Below the pieces are notes generated by a model. The model saw only the letters and a program-made list of their open reading frames with translations, was not told the DNA's origin and searched no databases. DNA of 45,851 nt, taken from contig CAJUTH010000030.1 of NCBI GenBank assembly GCA_910589275.1, positions 1-45,851 of the forward strand, written 5' to 3'. Shown one piece after another: positions 17,040-24,728 of the stretch (within the stretch, counting starts at the first letter, position 1; the number at the start of each line of letters is the position of its first letter). A program made the position numbers and the translations under genes. The stretch comes from an uncultured Dorea sp. (GTDB taxonomy: Bacteria > Bacillota > Clostridia > Lachnospirales > Lachnospiraceae).

Positions 17040-17167
17040 CATATTGAACATTAGTAGTTCAATATGTATGCCTTATTGAACATTAGTAGTTCAATTTGTA
17101 TGCCTTATTGAACATTAATAGTTCAATATGTATGCCTTATTGAACATTAGTAGTTTAATATGTATAC
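17040..17167. repeat. Four tandem 32-bp palindromic repeats
   Basis: The palindrome ATTGAAC-7-GTTCAAT starts at 17043, 17075, 17107 and 17139, an exact 32-bp period. Copy 1 has 10-bp arms (CATATTGAAC/GTTCAATATG); copy 3 has loop ATTAATA instead of ATTAGTA; copy 4 has one arm change (GTTTAAT). The linkers read ATGTATGCCTT or close variants. The array fills the space between the aminotransferase stop and the shared terminator with leuS. There are no unique spacers. Confidence 0.95.
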
Positions 17168-17220
17168 AAAACTGGAGCCAGTCTGTATGATAGAAACAGA
17201 TTGGCTCCAGTTTTATTTTT
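17168..17220. terminator. Bidirectional terminator between the aminotransferase gene and leuS
   Basis: Near-perfect 19-bp stem, arms 17168-17186 (core CTGGAGCCAGTCTGT) and 17196-17214, with one G/T mismatch. The plus-strand side is followed by a T-rich tract; the minus-strand side ends in TTTTGTATAC. It serves both convergent genes. Confidence 0.9.
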
Positions 17221-17229
17221 TCTTTTCAA

Positions 17230-19662
17230 TTATTTCTGCACGATATTGATAATCCTTCCCGGCACATAAATCTCTTTTACAATATTTCCTGCAAGCTTAT
17301 CCGCCACCGCTGCCTTTCCTGCTGCCAGCGCTTCTTCCTTGGAAGCGTCCGCCGCAATCTTAACAACCGACTTGGTCTTTCCATTGATCTGCACCGCAAT
17401 CTCAATCTCGTCGTCCTTCATGGCCTCCTCGTCATATACCGGCCAGCCAGCCCAGAACACAGAATCCTTTCCGCCGAGCTGCTCCCAGATCTCCTCCGCG
17501 ATATGCGGAGCAAACGGAGCCAAGAGCACCGCCATATTTTTCAGCGTCTCCGTATCAATGCCGCCCGTCCTTTTTGCAATGTCCGTCAGCTTATTCGTAT
17601 TCTCCATAAATCCGGATATTACCGTATTCAGGCTGAAATTCTCCAGACGGGTCGTCACGTCATAGATCAGCTTATTGCGGACCTTGATCATCTCCTTATC
17701 CGCAGGGATATTCTTATCCTTGCTGTCCATCACAAGATTCCATACTTTCTTTAAGAATCTGGACACTCCGTCGATCCCTCTGTCATCCCACTCGGCGTCT
17801 AACTCCGGCGGCCCTACAAACAATTCGTACATTCTCAGGGAATCGCAGCCGTAATCCCGCACCAGATCGTCCGGCGATACCACGTTTCCTTTGGATTTGC
17901 TCATCTTAATGCCGTTCTTTCCGGTGATCATGCCCTGATTGAACAGCTTCTGGAACGGCTCGTCAAAATCAATCGCCCCGATATCGCACAGGAACTTGGT
18001 ATAGAATCTGGAGTACAGAAGATGCAGCACCGCATGCTCCACTCCGCCGATATACATATCTACCGGAAGCATCTCATCCGCCTTTTCCCTTGACACAAGC
18101 TGATCGCTGTTATGATTATCCACATACCGCAGGAAGTACCATGAGGAGCCGGCCCACTGGGGCATGGTGTTGGTTTCCCTCTTCGCAGGTTTCCCACAGC
18201 AGGGACAGGTCGTGTTCACCCATTCTTCAATCCCGGCCAGCGGAGATTCCCCGGTTCCCGTCGGTTCATAGGATTCCACATCCGGCAGCGTCAAAGGAAG
18301 CTCTTCTTCCGGCACCGGGACGCATCCGCAGTCCGGACAGTGGATGATCGGAATCGGCTCGCCCCAGTAGCGCTGACGGGAAAATACCCAGTCACGGAGC
18401 TTGTAATTTACCGTCGCACGGCCAATGCCTCTCTTCTCGATCATATGAGGCGCCTCTTTTTTCAAGACCGCAGACTCCATGCCGTTCCACTCGCCGGAAT
18501 TGATCATCGTTCCGGCAGCTTCGGTATACGCCTCGGTCATATTCTCGATTTCTTTTCCGTCTTTGGCGATAACCTGCACGATCGGAATCCCGAATTTGGC
18601 AGCAAATTCAAAGTCCCTGTCGTCATGGGCGGGTACGCACATAATCGCCCCGGTACCGTAATCTGCAAGGACGTAATCGGACAGCCAGATCGGAGTCTTC
18701 TCGCCATTTAACGGATTAATGGCGTAACTTCCGGTGAATACGCCGGTCTTTTCCTTGTCCTGCATGCGGTCCACGTTAGATTTCATGGACGCGTCGTAAA
18801 TATATTTCTCTACCGCCTCTCTTGTCTCGTCGGTGGCAAGCTTCGCGGCCACCTTATGTTCGGGAGCCAGAACCATAAAAGTAGCGCCGTAGAGCGTATC
18901 CGGTCTGGTTGTGTAAACCGTGATCTTCTCGTCCGTGCCCTCCACCGGGAAATCAACCTCCGCGCCGTAAGACTTACCGATCCAGTCGGTCTGCATCTTC
19001 TTTACCTTCTCCGGCCAGTCCAGCTTATCCAGATCCTTTAACAGGCGCTCCGCATAGGCGGTAATCTTTAGCATCCACTGACGGAGATTCTTCTTGGTCA
19101 CCTCCGTGCCGCAGCGCTCGCATTTGCCATTGACCACCTCTTCATTGGCAAGGCCGGTCTTGCAGGACGGACACCAGTTGATCGGAAATTCCTTCTCATA
19201 TGCAAGGCCTTCCTTAAACATCTTTACAAAAATCCACTGAGTCCACTTATAGAACTCCGGATCGGTGGTATTCACTTCCATATCCCAGTCGTAAAGAGCC
19301 GCGATCTCATTGATCTGCTTCTTAATATTCGCTACATTCTGGGCTGTAGATTTTGCCGGATGAACTCCCATCTTAATCGCGTAATTCTCTGCCGGAAGGC
19401 CAAAAGCATCCCATCCCATGGGGTGTACCAGATAGTATCCCTGCAAGAGCTTATACCTGCTCCATACATCCGAGATCACATACCCTCTCCAGTGTCCCAC
19501 ATGGAGGCCGTTGCCCGACGGATAGGGGAACATATCCAGACAGTAATACTTCTGCTTCTTATTTCCCTCCTTATCAACCTTCGGATTCACCGGGTTCTTC
19601 TCCCAGTTCTCCCGCCATTTCTTCTCAATTGCTTTATGATTGTAAACAATCCTCTGCGCCAT
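17230..19662 (-). CDS. leuS: Leucyl-tRNA synthetase
   Basis: Charges tRNA-Leu in the cytoplasm. At 810 residues it is of bacterial length. The HIGH motif appears as HVGH at 54-57 within YPSGNGLHVGHW; the KMSKS motif is in GIKMSKSKGNVVSPDD; a zinc-type CPSC ... CERC pair is in the insertion. The editing domain and the anticodon-binding C-terminal domain are present. The open frame reaches 19683, but ATG 19662 is chosen because GGAAGGAAG lies just upstream and the product opens AQRIVYNHKAIEKKW. A T-box leader precedes it. Confidence 0.98.
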   Translation of the reverse strand: MAQRIVYNHKAIEKKWRENWEKNPVNPKVDKEGNKKQKYYCLDMFPYPSGNGLHVGHWRGYVISDVWSRYKLLQGYYLVHPMGWDAFGLPAENYAIKMGVHPAKSTAQNVANIKKQINEIAALYDWDMEVNTTDPEFYKWTQWIFVKMFKEGLAYEKEFPINWCPSCKTGLANEEVVNGKCERCGTEVTKKNLRQWMLKITAYAERLLKDLDKLDWPEKVKKMQTDWIGKSYGAEVDFPVEGTDEKITVYTTRPDTLYGATFMVLAPEHKVAAKLATDETREAVEKYIYDASMKSNVDRMQDKEKTGVFTGSYAINPLNGEKTPIWLSDYVLADYGTGAIMCVPAHDDRDFEFAAKFGIPIVQVIAKDGKEIENMTEAYTEAAGTMINSGEWNGMESAVLKKEAPHMIEKRGIGRATVNYKLRDWVFSRQRYWGEPIPIIHCPDCGCVPVPEEELPLTLPDVESYEPTGTGESPLAGIEEWVNTTCPCCGKPAKRETNTMPQWAGSSWYFLRYVDNHNSDQLVSREKADEMLPVDMYIGGVEHAVLHLLYSRFYTKFLCDIGAIDFDEPFQKLFNQGMITGKNGIKMSKSKGNVVSPDDLVRDYGCDSLRMYELFVGPPELDAEWDDRGIDGVSRFLKKVWNLVMDSKDKNIPADKEMIKVRNKLIYDVTTRLENFSLNTVISGFMENTNKLTDIAKRTGGIDTETLKNMAVLLAPFAPHIAEEIWEQLGGKDSVFWAGWPVYDEEAMKDDEIEIAVQINGKTKSVVKIAADASKEEALAAGKAAVADKLAGNIVKEIYVPGRIINIVQK

Positions 19663-19726
19663 AAATCTTCCTTCCTTTCCCATCTATGTTTTCCTGTGGT
19701 TCATCCTTATCTTTTTATATAGAATG

Positions 19727-19999
19727 AAAAACCCTTTCATCCCGCAAGAGACGAAAAGGGTTCATTCCGTGGTACCACTCTTATTCACACAGCGAAAGCC
19801 GCGTGCACTCATTGTTTCTGTAACGGGAAGTCCCGCCGCCGGCTCGCCGGAAGTATGTCCATCGTCATACCTTTCCGCTCACTGGCAGAACTCCGAGGCG
19901 AGTTCGGAGATTACGCTGCTGCCTCGCACCGACCGGCAGCTCTCTGAAAACGATAGGCTCTTACTGCTCCTCTTCACTGTTTTTCACTTTTTCTTACAT
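19727..19999 (-). promoter_or_regulatory. Leucine T-box riboswitch leader of leuS
   Basis: The conserved T-box word AGTGGTACCACGG (minus strand, 19767-19779) is followed by a terminator hairpin, arms AACCCTTTTCGTC and GATGAAAGGGTT with TTTTTC (about 19727-19764). Upstream is a Stem I with AGAGAGCTGCCGGTCGGTG and the specifier context GAACTCGCC, giving CUC (Leu) as the likely specifier codon. Uncharged tRNA-Leu would stabilise the antiterminator and allow leuS transcription. Confidence 0.93.
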
Positions 20000-20006
20000 A
20001 CGCTTT

Positions 20007-20035
20007 ATTATAAGTAGAAACTAGGCAGAAGTCAA
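20007..20035 (-). promoter_or_regulatory. leuS: leuS promoter
   Basis: Minus strand: -35 TTGACT (20030-20035), 17-base spacer, -10 TATAAT (20007-20012). Transcription would start about 20000, at the 5' end of the T-box leader. Confidence 0.85.
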
Positions 20036-20040
20036 GCACT

Positions 20041-20165
20041 AGTTACAGTTCACACATTCCTGAACTGCTTAGACTACGTTGGTACTGGGTTCACTGGAAT
20101 GTTGTCTCGCCCTGCCCCTATGCCTAAGCTCTCTGCAAGGGTCAGACACTCTGTGAACTAGAACA
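20041..20165. repeat. Compound inverted-repeat element upstream of leuS
   Basis: Outer arms AGTTCACA (20047-20054) and TGTGAACT (20152-20159) enclose ACATTCC/GGAATGT (20054-20060, 20096-20102) with nearby TGAAC/GTTCA. GCTTAG/CTAAGC (20067-20072, 20124-20129) gives an alternative pairing that excludes the latter. It lies between the diverging leuS and P-loop gene promoters. It could be an inserted palindromic element or a structured RNA. Confidence 0.5.
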
Positions 20166-20204
20166 CAAGCAATATCAGTGATTACAAATTCATTCTTTTT
20201 TTAG

Positions 20205-20233
20205 TTGTCCCTTCTGTCTCTTTCGTGTATAAT
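20205..20233 (+). promoter_or_regulatory. Promoter of the small P-loop protein gene
   Basis: -35 TTGTCC (20205-20210), 17-base spacer, -10 TATAAT (20228-20233), about 60 bases before the start codon. Confidence 0.75.
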
Positions 20234-20296
20234 GGAATTAAAGAATTTGAGCGACAAAAGCTACTCAAAAATATCTACATAAAGGAGTTGTTTCCA

Positions 20297-20719
20297 ATGG
20301 TAAATTTATTAACAGGCCCAAAAGGCAGCGGAAAGACACAGAAGATGATGGAGCTTGCCAACGAGCAGGTAAAAGCCTGCAAAGGTAACCTTGTATTCTT
20401 AAAGAACAGTCACCGCGACACAAGAAATGTAGGATTTTCTATCCGTGTGGTATGCATGGACGACTACCCGGCGATTACAAACACAGATGGTTATATCGGC
20501 TTTTTATATGGAATGTACAGTGCGAATCACGATTTAGAATGCGTATTTATTGATGGTCTTATGAAGCAGGCAGAGTTTACGATGGAGAATATGCCGAGAT
20601 TCATTGCAAGATTAAAGCAGCTTTCTGCTGAATGCGGCGTTGATTTCTACGTAAGCCTCAGTGCAAAGCGGGATGACCTGACAGGCGAGGCATATCAGGG
20701 CTGTAATTTTATAGACTGA
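20297..20719 (+). CDS. Small P-loop NTPase of unknown role
   Basis: A 140-residue protein with Walker A GPKGSGKT at 7-14 and a Walker B-like hydrophobic strand ECVFIDG near the middle. The start is ATG 20297 with AAAGGAG ten bases upstream; the frame is open further back but lacks support. The layout (Walker A at the extreme N-terminus, short fold, hydrophobic strand ending in Asp) is a little like thymidine kinase, but the TK zinc motif and lasso are missing, so this is only a structural hint. It is monocistronic, with its own promoter and terminator. I do not recognise a specific family. Confidence 0.82.
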   Translation: MVNLLTGPKGSGKTQKMMELANEQVKACKGNLVFLKNSHRDTRNVGFSIRVVCMDDYPAITNTDGYIGFLYGMYSANHDLECVFIDGLMKQAEFTMENMPRFIARLKQLSAECGVDFYVSLSAKRDDLTGEAYQGCNFID

Positions 20720-20774
20720 TCTGCCATGGGTGATTCCCACAGAATTTCCGGATACAATCTTAGATAGGACGGAA

Positions 20775-20809
20775 CCCCTCAGAGCTCTCTGCTTCTGAGG
20801 GGATTTTTT
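20775..20809 (+). terminator. Terminator after the P-loop protein gene
   Basis: Arms CCCCTCAGA and TCTGAGGGG with a 10-base loop, followed by ATTTTTT. Confidence 0.92.
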
Positions 20810-20853
20810 GCGCTTTCCGCCTGCCCAAAGCCTCTTAAGGAACACGGCGCTTT

Positions 20854-21789
20854 TCAGCAGAGGCTTTCATATAATAATACAACAAGCGGCATCGTGATAA
20901 TGCAGAATATCACCGACATCACGTTAATGACGCTCGCATATCTGGCATCCCCGTCGTAGAGCTGGGTGATCTGGGTTACCATCACCGCAACAGGCGCGCT
21001 GGCCGCAAGCAAAGATACCAACAGAATATATCCGGTATCCGCATGGACGCCCATCCGCACTACAAATGCAAACAAAACCGCCGTAACCACCGGAAATACC
21101 ACCAGCCGGAACATACTGATCAGATAGAGGCGCTTCCTTGTAAACACCCATTTCAGATCCATATTCCCGATCAGCATTCCCACCACCAGCATACTAACCG
21201 GACCGATCGCCCCGCCGAATCCGTCAATCGAGCTCTCCAGCGCTGCCGGAACCCTGATTCCGGAAAAAAACAGTATCAGCCCGATAAGAATCGCGATGAT
21301 ATTCGGATTCAAAATAATATTTTTCAGGCCGCCGCTTCCCTTTCCACGACTGAGAAGCGACTGCATGTGCGTCCATGTCAGAACCGTTGACACCATCATA
21401 TAAGCGCAGGTGTAAAATACCCATTCCTCCCCCAGTACAAAGGACACCAGCGGCACGATCAGATTTCCGCAATTGGAGTAAATAACGGAGGCCCGCTCTA
21501 TGGGTGTTAGGTGAAGCGGCTTCGCAAGCGCCCTGCCGCCTGCCGCAAACAGAAGCTGCGCCGCCATCGCAGCCGCCACCGCCAGTCCCAGCCCTTTCAG
21601 CTTGTCAGCCGTAAAATCAATCTGAAAAGACTGAATGATCACACAGGGAGACAGCACATAGGCAACCAGCCAAGAAATAACCTTGCTGTCGTCTTCCTTT
21701 AATAATTCATATTTTACAAGCAAAAATCCAGCCAGCGCAACCAGAAAAAGAACCCCGATCTGTTCGGCCAGCAATATACTTAATCTCAT
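20854..21789 (-). CDS. AEC-family permease (auxin efflux carrier type)
   Basis: A 311-residue inner-membrane transporter with about ten hydrophobic helices in two halves, as in AEC/BART-superfamily carriers. Family words seen: FLLVKYELLKEDDSKVISWLVAYVLSPCVI near the N-terminus, NCGNLIVPLVSFVLGEEWVFY in the fourth to fifth helix, and SAPVAVMVTQITQLYDGDARYAS near the C-terminus. Bacterial members move malate, malonate or similar organic anions, but the substrate cannot be read here. It is apparently a single gene on the minus strand; its 3' end faces the terminator of the P-loop gene. Confidence 0.9.
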   Translation of the reverse strand: MRLSILLAEQIGVLFLVALAGFLLVKYELLKEDDSKVISWLVAYVLSPCVIIQSFQIDFTADKLKGLGLAVAAAMAAQLLFAAGGRALAKPLHLTPIERASVIYSNCGNLIVPLVSFVLGEEWVFYTCAYMMVSTVLTWTHMQSLLSRGKGSGGLKNIILNPNIIAILIGLILFFSGIRVPAALESSIDGFGGAIGPVSMLVVGMLIGNMDLKWVFTRKRLYLISMFRLVVFPVVTAVLFAFVVRMGVHADTGYILLVSLLAASAPVAVMVTQITQLYDGDARYASVINVMSVIFCIITMPLVVLLYESLC

Positions 21790-21864
21790 GTAACCTCACT
21801 CCTGACAGCAAAGCAGCCCAGTTTTCCAACTGGACCGTTTTGCCGCGCCATTTATCATTTTCTG

Positions 21865-23460
21865 CTATTTCACGGACAGTACCGTATTTGTCTCTTCGCC
21901 TTCCTTGTACTCCAAGGTGATCTCCTGCCCTATGTCATACCGGATAATATCGATATATTCTGCCACCGGCACGTCAAATATCGCATCCGAGCCCTCGATC
22001 ATCAGATAATAATGGGAATTGCCCTCGATAACGCTCTGGGCCATTTTCTCAATCTTACCTGTAACCGTCAGTACCTCTCTTGTATCCTCCGCAGTCTCCT
22101 TAATTCCATTGGAATACAAAAGCTTCAGATAGCTCTCTTCACACTCGCTGACCGTGTCCCCGATGGCTACAATCTGGTACTTCTGGACATTTACCAGCGC
22201 ATACTTCTTAACCAGTCCCGCGTCATCCTTCAGGGCGATAAAATACGTAGGCTCATCCTGCAGGTTCAAAAGCAGCGGGAAGGTAGCCGTATAATGAAGG
22301 TTCTGTACCTGCCCCTCCGCAGACTGCATGGCCGCCGCCTCGGTGGCGCCTTCCACCTCGTAATATTTTGTCTCCATGGTACGCTGATTCGACAGCATGA
22401 ACCCCACATTGGACTGATCCCCATTTACCGAAGTGACGCCAGTATACATCCATACGTCGTCCTCCAGCGCCAGATAATTATACCCGGAGGTCGTCTGAAG
22501 GCAGTCCTTCTGCCCCAGCACGCTGTTTAAGAATCCGTGTTTTAAGGTTCCGTAATAATCAAACAAATCTACCAGAAGATCTGCGGAGTAAGCCCGGTCA
22601 ATCCACTGAGGCGCTTCCTCAATATCATAAGACTCGCATTCCCCCGTCACTGCATTGCACAGAACCACGCGCCCCACGGTCTCACCGCCGAACAGACCGA
22701 TATTGAACTTCTTCACCGGCGCAATCCAGTAAGGTACGCCGTCGTCGTCAATCTCAAAGCTCAGCGTCCCAAAGATATAGGTAGGGTACTTGAATCTCAA
22801 ATGCCTGTAAATATTCCGGTTCAGATACTCGCTGGCGGAATACTTAATTCCCTCCTTAAGCTTCACAAGCTCTGTATTCTGGCTTGCCATATCAATACGG
22901 ATATAGGCCGGGATTCCCTCCGACTGGTTGGTGATCCACTTGATAAAGCTTGCGTACTTTAACGGCGTCACCCTCACCGGACGCTCTTTATAATTAATCT
23001 GGCTGTAAATATCGTCGGCCTCAAACTGGGAAACCATCTCCACCATGCTTCCCATCTTCCTATCGCCCAAAATCTCCGCCGTATCCTTGTCCAGAAGGGG
23101 CACCTTGTCAAAGGAAATCTCCTCCACGTCGTCTGTAAAATTTCCTTCCTTCACCTTCATCAGCTTCTGATACTTCTTCGCGTTTACAATCGGGGAGGAA
23201 AGGATCGTCCCGATCACATAGACCACGCCGATAACAATCAGAAGCCGGAGCAGCCACATAGCCGTCTTTGATTTCCGGATGTCCTGAGGCCGCATCCTTT
23301 TACGGATAATGTACCATGCCAGTATTACCACGACAAATCCTACGATAAAAAACCATGTATCCGAAGAATGGATATTGATAGCCGGCAGCGAAATATAATA
23401 ATACAAGCCCGCCAGAATCACCAGTGCAACTGCAATTGTAACCTTTTTGGTTGTTTTCAT
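21865..23460 (-). CDS. Unrecognised membrane-anchored protein, large C-terminal domain
   Basis: A 531-residue protein that I cannot assign. The first 90 residues hold three hydrophobic helices (about 8-26, 35-53, 66-88). The remaining 440 residues are soluble, mixed alpha/beta, with no cysteine pattern or known catalytic motif. The last 60 residues look like an OB- or beta-barrel-like region (VLTVTGKIEKMAQSVIEGNSHYYLMIEGS). It has its own promoter (23511-23539) and a GAAAGGAC ribosome site. Such three-helix anchors with a long exported domain suggest an envelope role, but no function is claimed. Confidence 0.85.
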   Translation of the reverse strand: MKTTKKVTIAVALVILAGLYYYISLPAINIHSSDTWFFIVGFVVVILAWYIIRKRMRPQDIRKSKTAMWLLRLLIVIGVVYVIGTILSSPIVNAKKYQKLMKVKEGNFTDDVEEISFDKVPLLDKDTAEILGDRKMGSMVEMVSQFEADDIYSQINYKERPVRVTPLKYASFIKWITNQSEGIPAYIRIDMASQNTELVKLKEGIKYSASEYLNRNIYRHLRFKYPTYIFGTLSFEIDDDGVPYWIAPVKKFNIGLFGGETVGRVVLCNAVTGECESYDIEEAPQWIDRAYSADLLVDLFDYYGTLKHGFLNSVLGQKDCLQTTSGYNYLALEDDVWMYTGVTSVNGDQSNVGFMLSNQRTMETKYYEVEGATEAAAMQSAEGQVQNLHYTATFPLLLNLQDEPTYFIALKDDAGLVKKYALVNVQKYQIVAIGDTVSECEESYLKLLYSNGIKETAEDTREVLTVTGKIEKMAQSVIEGNSHYYLMIEGSDAIFDVPVAEYIDIIRYDIGQEITLEYKEGEETNTVLSVK

Positions 23461-23510
23461 TTTTTTAGTCCTTTCATAGAGCGCAGCACATTGCTGCTTA
23501 ATATCCTAGT

Positions 23511-23539
23511 ATTATAACACTTTTGCACTGTGACTTCAA
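23511..23539 (-). promoter_or_regulatory. Promoter of the unrecognised membrane protein gene
   Basis: Minus strand: -35 TTGAAG (23534-23539), 17-base spacer, extended -10 TGTTATAAT (TATAAT at 23511-23516). Confidence 0.75.
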
Positions 23540-23568
23540 GGCACAGAAAAACCACTGTTTGAACAAAT

Positions 23569-23614
23569 AACCCATTATCGTTACTGGTCACTCCGTTCTT
23601 AGCAACCCATTATC
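23569..23614. repeat. Short element flanked by 11-bp direct repeats
   Basis: AACCCATTATC occurs at 23569-23579 and again at 23604-23614, on either side of the 24-base core GTTACTGG TCACTCCG TTCTTAGC. The core matches that at 38691-38717, which is flanked by a different direct repeat. The right copy overlaps the stop codon of the kinase gene. Confidence 0.7.
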
Positions 23615-24644
23615 TCCTTATATCATAATTCATATTCATCAGGTTTTTGATGGTCTGTGCGTCATCCGTAATATTGCCGTCTCCATGGATGGTATGCTTG
23701 ATCGCGCTGCTTGCAACGGCAAAGTTGATCATCTCTTCCGGCGGAAAGTTCTTCATCATCGCATAGATTAGTCCGCTGGCAAATGCGTCTCCGCCGCCTA
23801 CCCGGTCTAAGATATGGAACGTATAGGTTCTGCTTTCGCTGGTCTTCCCCCGATACCACATATAGGCTTTCAAGCTGTTTTCGCTTCCGCTGTGGGCATA
23901 GCGCACATGCCGGGCAATACATTTAATATTGGGATACCGTGAGACAAATTCACGGAAAACCGCATCCTGCTGTTCATAATCCGGATGAAAGGGAATGTCC
24001 TCCTTGTAATCCCTTCCATCCGGCCCCGGCAGATGATAGGGTTCGATTCCCAGCAGTACGTCTACGTAGGGCAAGCATCCGGTACAGTAATCCCTTGCCT
24101 CCTGCCAGCTCCAGAGCGTACTCCGAAAATTTCCGTCAAAGCTGACTGTCATGCCCAGTTTTTTAGCAGTCTTCAGACAGCGCATAACCAATCTCCTCAG
24201 CCCTTCCCCCAGCGCCGGGGTGATCCCGGACAAGTGCAGCCAGTCATATCCTCCCAGCAATTCTTCTACATCAACCTTAGAAAAATCATATTCCGTCATC
24301 GCGCTGTGCTTCCGGTCATAGATGACCTTACTGGCGCGGATCCCATACCCGGTTTCTAAAAAATAAGCGCCCAGCCTGTGGGTTGGAGCCTCTTCCTTGT
24401 CAGCCCGGATCACCGGCGCGCAATGCACGTCATTGCTCCGCAGCATCCGGATCGCGCTTTTTCCAAGGCTGTTATCCGGCACCACGGTAAAGAACGTGCT
24501 GTCGATCCCCAGATTCGCCAGCGCCAGCGCAATATTCGCCTCGCTCCCCCCATAGCTTGCCTGAAAACTATTCGCCATCCGTATTTTCCCATAGTCAGGC
24601 GGCGTCAGCCTAAGCAGTATCTCCCCGATCGTAATAAATCTCAT
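23610..24644 (-). CDS. PfkB-family sugar kinase, KDG-kinase-like (second copy)
   Basis: A 344-residue ribokinase/PfkB kinase. N-terminal words GEILLRLTPPDYGKI and SYGGSEANIALALANLG form the sugar-binding part; the C-terminal signature DRVGGGDAFASGLIY carries the catalytic Asp. It resembles 2-keto-3-deoxygluconate kinases. The frame opens at 24671, but ATG 24644 is taken: GAGAGGG lies upstream and the product starts MRFITIGE. It is the last gene of the sugar-acid operon, 84 bases after the first kinase gene. It is clearly diverged from the neighbouring kinase (for example SYGGSEANIA against EGGGEYNVAR), so the two may use different 2-keto-3-deoxy acids. Confidence 0.9.
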   Translation of the reverse strand: MRFITIGEILLRLTPPDYGKIRMANSFQASYGGSEANIALALANLGIDSTFFTVVPDNSLGKSAIRMLRSNDVHCAPVIRADKEEAPTHRLGAYFLETGYGIRASKVIYDRKHSAMTEYDFSKVDVEELLGGYDWLHLSGITPALGEGLRRLVMRCLKTAKKLGMTVSFDGNFRSTLWSWQEARDYCTGCLPYVDVLLGIEPYHLPGPDGRDYKEDIPFHPDYEQQDAVFREFVSRYPNIKCIARHVRYAHSGSENSLKAYMWYRGKTSESRTYTFHILDRVGGGDAFASGLIYAMMKNFPPEEMINFAVASSAIKHTIHGDGNITDDAQTIKNLMNMNYDIRR

Positions 24645-24728
24645 GGCGTTTCCCTCTCTGCATCTTCTCAATCTACATCTTCTTATCTATTTCTTCTTAT
24701 TTTAATCTATTAAATCTTTTTCTCACGA

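Noticed and set aside
17040..17167. CRISPR array
   Set aside because: The four units repeat over their full 32 bp, with no unique spacers and no cas genes.
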